A stretch of DNA of 64,000 nt from Flavobacterium cerinum (GTDB lineage: Bacteria > Bacteroidota > Bacteroidia > Flavobacteriales > Flavobacteriaceae), in NCBI RefSeq assembly GCF_004028155.1, contig NZ_SBII01000016.1:1-64000 (forward strand), given 5' to 3'. This document shows positions 59,563 through 64,000 of this stretch, piece by piece (position 1 is the first letter of the stretch; each line of letters begins with the position of its first letter). The notes under the pieces were generated by a model, which was not told the origin of the DNA, made no database searches, and saw only the letters and a list, made by a program, of their open reading frames with translations. Made by a program: the position numbers and the translations under genes.

Positions 59563-60732
59563 TTACTTAATACGGGGTTTTTGTTTTTTCTTTCTACCCC
59601 ACCAAATATAAAAGCCTGTAAGAGGTAAACTTGCACATATTAAACTTGCTATGAAATATAGAATTTTCGTTGTTAATCCTCCGATTGCTCCAATATGAAG
59701 ACTATAATTAGATCGCATCAGCCAATCCGACAATCGCTCATCGTTGATATACTTTTCTGAATTTGGGAATAATTGTAATGTTTGTGAATCGAAATATAAG
59801 TCCCTCCAAACCCCTTTATTCATATCTGTACAAGCATAAAAATTATCTTTAGGCTCATCCGGAAAATGAATAATAACGGCTTCTTTATTTTCCTTTGCTA
59901 CTTCAGTGCGTACTTTTTTCCAGATAAGATCTGCCGAGGCTAACATATCCACTTCTTTACGTGAAACTGAATCATTCTTAACCGTAATAACCTCTTCCTT
60001 TTTATATTTTTCATCGGCCCATCCACCAGTTATCCAATAAGTACTTTCTCTAAGCCAATGAAAACTCATCATTAATCCGGTAAACGAAATAAGCATTGCT
60101 AAAAGGATTATATAAAAGCCCATTACATTATGTAAATCATAGTTTAATCGTTTAATTTTTGCATCCCATTTTATTTTAAAACTGCTGTTAATGGTTGTTT
60201 TATTCCATTTTTTTGGAAACCAGAGAATAAGTCCGCTTATTAATAGAAAGAAAAATATAAATGTTCCCCAGGCCGTTATTTGTGAACCAATTTCGTCGTC
60301 AAGCCACAAATAGCGATGTCCTTCATCAATAATGTGGAAAAAATCTTCGTGATCAACAATCCCGGTAATCTTTCCATTATACGGATTTACATATACTAAC
60401 GAATCTGATTCGATATCAACTTTTATCGTTTTGTCTAAACCGTTGTACCACAAACCATGAATGTCTTTATTAGGCAAAGCCTCTTTTACAGCAGCATAAA
60501 TTTTAGATGGTGGCAGTTGTTTTTCAGAAGCCTGAGGTTCAACATTCAGCCAGGTTGATGTCATTTCTTTAATTTCCTGCTCAAAAACCAATATACACCC
60601 GGTTATTCCCATTATAAAGACAACTATTCCCGAAGCCAGTCCAAGCCACAAGTGCAGCCAGGCATTAATTTTACTAAAGCGTGATTTTCCTTTTTTTTTG
60701 GGTTTATCTGTGCGGGAAGAGATAGAAGTCAT
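59563..60732 (-). CDS. PepSY-domain membrane protein
   Basis: A 389-residue protein with four membrane helices: INAWLHLWLGLASGIVVFIMGITG near the start, ITAWGTFIFFFLLISGLILWF, VMGFYIILLAMLISFTGLMM, and ILYFIASLICASLPLTGFYIWWGRKKK at the end. PepSY regions lie between them (EALPNKDIHGLWYNGLDKTIKVD). This layout belongs to PepSY-associated transmembrane proteins, often linked to siderophore reductase or uptake loci. It follows a DUF4374 gene and a TonB receptor, supporting an iron role. Confidence 0.85.
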   Translation of the reverse strand: MTSISSRTDKPKKKGKSRFSKINAWLHLWLGLASGIVVFIMGITGCILVFEQEIKEMTSTWLNVEPQASEKQLPPSKIYAAVKEALPNKDIHGLWYNGLDKTIKVDIESDSLVYVNPYNGKITGIVDHEDFFHIIDEGHRYLWLDDEIGSQITAWGTFIFFFLLISGLILWFPKKWNKTTINSSFKIKWDAKIKRLNYDLHNVMGFYIILLAMLISFTGLMMSFHWLRESTYWITGGWADEKYKKEEVITVKNDSVSRKEVDMLASADLIWKKVRTEVAKENKEAVIIHFPDEPKDNFYACTDMNKGVWRDLYFDSQTLQLFPNSEKYINDERLSDWLMRSNYSLHIGAIGGLTTKILYFIASLICASLPLTGFYIWWGRKKKQKPRIK

Positions 60733-60789
60733 TATAATAAATTTATAGGCTAATAGTATTTTTGGAACAATAAGTAATATAAAAAATAA

Positions 60790-60826
60790 GGCTTAAGATT
60801 TCTATAGAATAGAAAATTCTTAAGCC
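60790..60826 (-). terminator. Terminator-like hairpin between DUF4374 and PepSY genes
   Basis: GGCTTAAGA (60790-60798) and TCTTAAGCC (60818-60826) pair over a 19-base loop; on the minus strand a TTATTTTTT run follows. It could reduce transcription into the PepSY gene. Confidence 0.6.
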
Positions 60827-60842
60827 CAAACTATTTTATAAT

Positions 60843-62078
60843 CTAGTAAGTAAGCTTACCAATGGAAGGCAGGTAAAGACCTTCTTTTAATAATGCTCCT
60901 GCTTTTGCAGTACCTGTTGCAATATCAATTTGATATACACGGGCTTCAGTTCCAGTAACAAAGCTTTTGTATGCTTTTCCATTTTCAACAAATAAGCTCC
61001 CCACACCAAAAAACTCATCTCCACCGTGGTCAGGTAACCCTGTAACTGGGGTTATTGCTTTTGTTGCTAAGTCAATAATAGCTGATTTAAATATTGTTTT
61101 TGGCCCAAGGAAATTAAAAAATGTATCTGCAGAATCTGTACTATTAGCAACATAAGATATAAAAACCTTTTCACCTCCTAAAGGGTATGCAGCAAGGACT
61201 TTTCCATTAAGGCTGCTTTCCTGAATATTAAAGAAATAATTTGGATCGAACTTGTCGTCTCCTTTTTTGATGCGTAATATTCCTGAAGAAACCTCTGTAG
61301 GCTTATATCCTCCTGAATGAGCATTTGATGAGAACGTATAAATATCACCTGAATCTGTTTGTAAAATCCCGGTATTAGTATAATACATACCAATTGCAGC
61401 TGTTCTGGTATCTTTAATAGTCGATATATATTCCAGAGTAGGGTATTTATAAACTTTTATAATTGCCTCAGATGATTTGATATCATTCTTATTGTCTTTT
61501 ATATATACCGGTACAAAAAGCTTATCTCCCGATACTGCTGCTCCTGTTGGCCAGTATAATAATTCCGGGTTTCCCGGAGTAACGCTAAAATTATTTACTT
61601 TACGATTAGTTATTGAAACATCAGCTGGATTATAAACCATAATTTCATAATCTGCCGAACTTCCATCCCATGTAGCTGCGATATTAATTAATTTTTTATC
61701 ATCAGTATAACCAACGGCGTATGATGATTCAAAAGAAAGCTTATTTCCCGCTACTAACTTTCCGGCATTATTAAGCGAAAAAGATACTGCTCCATCATCT
61801 TCTGTACTTAATGCAAAAAAAGTGTTTTCAATAGGAAAACAGCTTCCTCCCTGCTCTACTCCAACACCTTTTGCGCTTATTTCTCCCGTCATTAACTGAT
61901 CTATAGAATTAAAGTCTAATATATATTGTGTATAATCTGCCAGCCAATATGATGCTACATATTTAGATCCATTAGTTACAACAGGCTTATCACTTGAAGA
62001 ATCATCACTACTGCACGAAAATAATGATGTGGAAATCAGTGCCAAAGCAAAGCATTTTTTAAAATTGTTTATAAACAT
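60843..62078 (-). CDS. DUF4374 lipoprotein
   Basis: A 411-residue lipoprotein (ALALISTSLFSCSSDDSS, lipobox Cys). The mature part is a propeller-like fold with SKYVASYWLADYTQYILDFNSIDQLMTG, EQGGSCFPIENTFFAL, YWPTGAAVSGDKLFVPVY and DHGGDEFFGVGSLFV. DUF4374 proteins are found next to TonB-dependent receptors in Bacteroidota iron-acquisition loci, and one sits directly upstream here. It is likely surface- or periplasm-exposed and may bind the ligand. Confidence 0.85.
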   Translation of the reverse strand: MFINNFKKCFALALISTSLFSCSSDDSSSDKPVVTNGSKYVASYWLADYTQYILDFNSIDQLMTGEISAKGVGVEQGGSCFPIENTFFALSTEDDGAVSFSLNNAGKLVAGNKLSFESSYAVGYTDDKKLINIAATWDGSSADYEIMVYNPADVSITNRKVNNFSVTPGNPELLYWPTGAAVSGDKLFVPVYIKDNKNDIKSSEAIIKVYKYPTLEYISTIKDTRTAAIGMYYTNTGILQTDSGDIYTFSSNAHSGGYKPTEVSSGILRIKKGDDKFDPNYFFNIQESSLNGKVLAAYPLGGEKVFISYVANSTDSADTFFNFLGPKTIFKSAIIDLATKAITPVTGLPDHGGDEFFGVGSLFVENGKAYKSFVTGTEARVYQIDIATGTAKAGALLKEGLYLPSIGKLTY

Positions 62079-62115
62079 TATTATAAAGATTAAGGGTTAT
62101 TATTTTTTGATCTTA

Positions 62116-64000
62116 TTATTGAAGAAAAAACCTGAATTTAACAGCAAAAGAGCGTCCAGGTTTTTGAACTTTAAAATAATCGTATACTTTAACATCGGTA
62201 ATATTTCGACATTCAAAAGCTAAATTGTATTTCCCATTCAGGAAAGAATACGAAACCATTGCATTTTCAGTGAATTGTTCAGGGATGGCTTTTTTGGTTT
62301 CCAGCTCTCCTAATACCGGCCATGTTAAATAAAATGCATCTATATAATTAGCACTTAAGTTTACAGCAAGCCTATCATGTTTATATTTGATATTTTTAAA
62401 TGTAAATCCTAAATCAGCATTTCCATAAAAAATAGGTACATTCGGCAACTGTGCTCCATACAATTCATCCAGAATACTTGTGCCTTTTACTATCCTGTTT
62501 TTATTTATGCTTTTTTGATAAGTTGCATTTATTTCAAAGGTCAATAAATCAGAGTATCCATAATGTAGTGCTCCATCAATTCCTGTTACCCGCACATTTT
62601 GAAGATTTTCAAAAATCGTGACATTCCCAACTTGTTTTTCCTGTATAAAATCTTTAGCCTCTCTATATATTAAGCTGCTTTCAGCATTAAATTGATGCTT
62701 GTTCTTTTGAGTATTGAAAGCTAATCCTAAATTAATATTATCACTGCTTTCAGGACGAAGATTTATATTGCTGTTTATTGTTAACCCATCGCCCAACATT
62801 TCTAGAGAAGAAGGCAGTCGATAAGTGTGCTCATAAGAGGTTTTTATCTGTAAATTCTCAGATAAATGATAAGTTCCTGTAGCCCCATACCCATAATTAT
62901 TTGATGATGAAGATTTTTTATCTTCATCACTTACCATTTCTGTATATAAATTAAACATTTTACCAAAAGCAGAGACCGACAATCGATTATCAAAACCATT
63001 TAAATTATATACCATTCCTAAAATATTCTTGTCTATAACAGGTTTTCCAAGTGCTACAACTTCTTTATATTCATCAGTTTCTTTTCGTTTATACCCAGAG
63101 AATAAATAATTAAATGCTAATGAATGCTGCTCATTAATCTGATATTTAATATTTGTTGATGCTAATAAATTTTCTTCATCATATACATATATTTTTTTAT
63201 CTCCTAATTCTCCCTTATCATCATTACCTGCAAATTGTCTGTATATGTATTTCCCTGTCCAGTCATAAACTCTTGATGATGTATCTACAGCACGGTTATT
63301 AACCAAACTATAAGAAGTATTTAAGCTTACCGAAAGACCTTTTGTAAAAAGATCATCTTTCTTATACTTTAAAGAAGATATAAAAGTTTTACTATCTATA
63401 AAAGCCTGTCCTACCACCCTTTGCATTGTTCTTCCCTGCTGAATTTCTTTCTCGTTGGCAGACATGATAAAGCCTACAAGTAAATAATCTGCATATTTTT
63501 TATTTTTAAAACCGGTCTCTGCCATTACTGTACCTGATTTATAACCATCATGAAAATGGGTATACTTTTTTTCGGGCAAAAACTTTGAGGTGTTCTTATC
63601 TGCAATACTTACATCAACCTTGTAGTTATTTTCAGAGTAATTTGAGAAAGCATTCAGGTTTAATATAAGTCCGTCTTTATTTGTAAAACGTGTATTTACA
63701 GCTGCTCTATGTGTATTAAATGAACCAAAACTATAAGAAGCATCTATATATCTATTCACACTCTTATTCGTTATAATATTTACCGCACCACCCAATGCGT
63801 CTGCTCCAAGCTCAATAGGCACAACTCCTTTATAAACATCAATCCTTTCGGCCATGTTTACAGGAATGTTATTTAACGTAAGAGAAGAACCGTAGTGATC
63901 CATTGGAATTCCGTCTAAGAAAAACTTCACCTGATCTCCTGAGAAACCGTTTAAAGAAAAATTAAATGCCGACCCCATTCCTCCGGATTCACGAATACGA
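62116..64000 (-). CDS. TonB-dependent receptor, 5' end beyond window
   Basis: The frame is open to the right edge, so the N-terminus (signal, TonB box, first part of the plug) is missing. Visible: RESGGMGSAFNFSLNGFSGDQVKFFLDGIPMDHYG, ERIDVYKGVVPIELGADALGGAVNIIT, which are plug motifs, then a long barrel ending RSFAVKFRFFLQ with a terminal aromatic residue-containing strand. With DUF4374 and PepSY genes downstream it most likely imports an iron complex. The barrel appears complete. Confidence 0.88.
   Translation of the reverse strand, partial: RIRESGGMGSAFNFSLNGFSGDQVKFFLDGIPMDHYGSSLTLNNIPVNMAERIDVYKGVVPIELGADALGGAVNIITNKSVNRYIDASYSFGSFNTHRAAVNTRFTNKDGLILNLNAFSNYSENNYKVDVSIADKNTSKFLPEKKYTHFHDGYKSGTVMAETGFKNKKYADYLLVGFIMSANEKEIQQGRTMQRVVGQAFIDSKTFISSLKYKKDDLFTKGLSVSLNTSYSLVNNRAVDTSSRVYDWTGKYIYRQFAGNDDKGELGDKKIYVYDEENLLASTNIKYQINEQHSLAFNYLFSGYKRKETDEYKEVVALGKPVIDKNILGMVYNLNGFDNRLSVSAFGKMFNLYTEMVSDEDKKSSSSNNYGYGATGTYHLSENLQIKTSYEHTYRLPSSLEMLGDGLTINSNINLRPESSDNINLGLAFNTQKNKHQFNAESSLIYREAKDFIQEKQVGNVTIFENLQNVRVTGIDGALHYGYSDLLTFEINATYQKSINKNRIVKGTSILDELYGAQLPNVPIFYGNADLGFTFKNIKYKHDRLAVNLSANYIDAFYLTWPVLGELETKKAIPEQFTENAMVSYSFLNGKYNLAFECRNITDVKVYDYFKVQKPGRSFAVKFRFFLQ

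Overview
The window comes from an AT-rich chromosome of a Bacteroidota bacterium, most likely a Flavobacteriaceae member close to Flavobacterium. The signs are a T9SS type B sorting domain on a secreted protein, paired TPR/LuxR-like regulators, a DUF4374-PepSY-TonB receptor locus, and promoters that fit TTTG-N17..23-TAnnTTTG. The window is built as host DNA, then a complete Mu-like (transposable) prophage of about 32 kb, then host DNA.

Host left arm (1-9.8 kb, all minus strand): a partial and a complete member of a large secreted beta-propeller/PKD repeat family, a small DUF551-like protein between them, and two tandem TPR-transmembrane-HTH regulators. The prophage sits directly upstream of the second regulator.

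Prophage (about 9.85-42.25 kb). An S24-type repressor (minus) faces a rightward early operon. That operon holds a Ner-like protein, a DDE transposase (MuA-like), an AAA+ ATPase (MuB-like), DUF3164, a GemA-like protein, many small unknown proteins, a free-standing FtsK-gamma-like winged helix and a nucleoside deoxyribosyltransferase-like protein, and it ends at a strong terminator. Two short tRNA-like minihelices (acceptor stem plus T-arm, no D or anticodon arm) lie in the early operon. Next comes a moron-like cassette with its own promoter (zinc-ribbon protein and secreted protein) between two terminators. The late genes form two divergent operons that meet at a 156-bp control region near 27.7 kb with 21-bp-spaced direct repeats. 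The leftward one encodes small and large terminase, gp36-like, a portal/gpF/nuclease fusion, tape measure, gpG-like and a tail completion protein. The rightward one encodes protease/scaffold, capsid, sheath, tube, tail chaperones with a canonical -1 frameshift site, hub, CHAP endolysin, a candidate one-piece spanin, spike, baseplate wedge/J, collar fibre, an SGNH-hydrolase fibre and a holin. A promoter-hairpin-T-run cassette on the plus strand between portal and tape measure looks like an unreported small RNA. Pairs of TTTAAA-type motifs spaced exactly 11 bp recur just upstream of at least six prophage genes.

Host right arm (42.4-64 kb): a thiamine operon (thiS-thiC-tenI/thiE-thiE-thiG-thiH-thiF, minus) under a TPP riboswitch; an RND efflux operon (minus) preceded by a small secreted-protein gene with a terminator hairpin in its 3' end; a membrane-bound metal-dependent hydrolase; a decayed methyltransferase pseudogene; an outer-membrane beta-barrel receptor; and an iron/siderophore-type operon (TonB receptor, DUF4374 lipoprotein, PepSY membrane protein) whose first gene runs off the right edge.

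All calls were made by reading motifs and translations by eye. No database search was run, so family names for divergent phage proteins are recognition-based. The exact prophage ends are not resolved.
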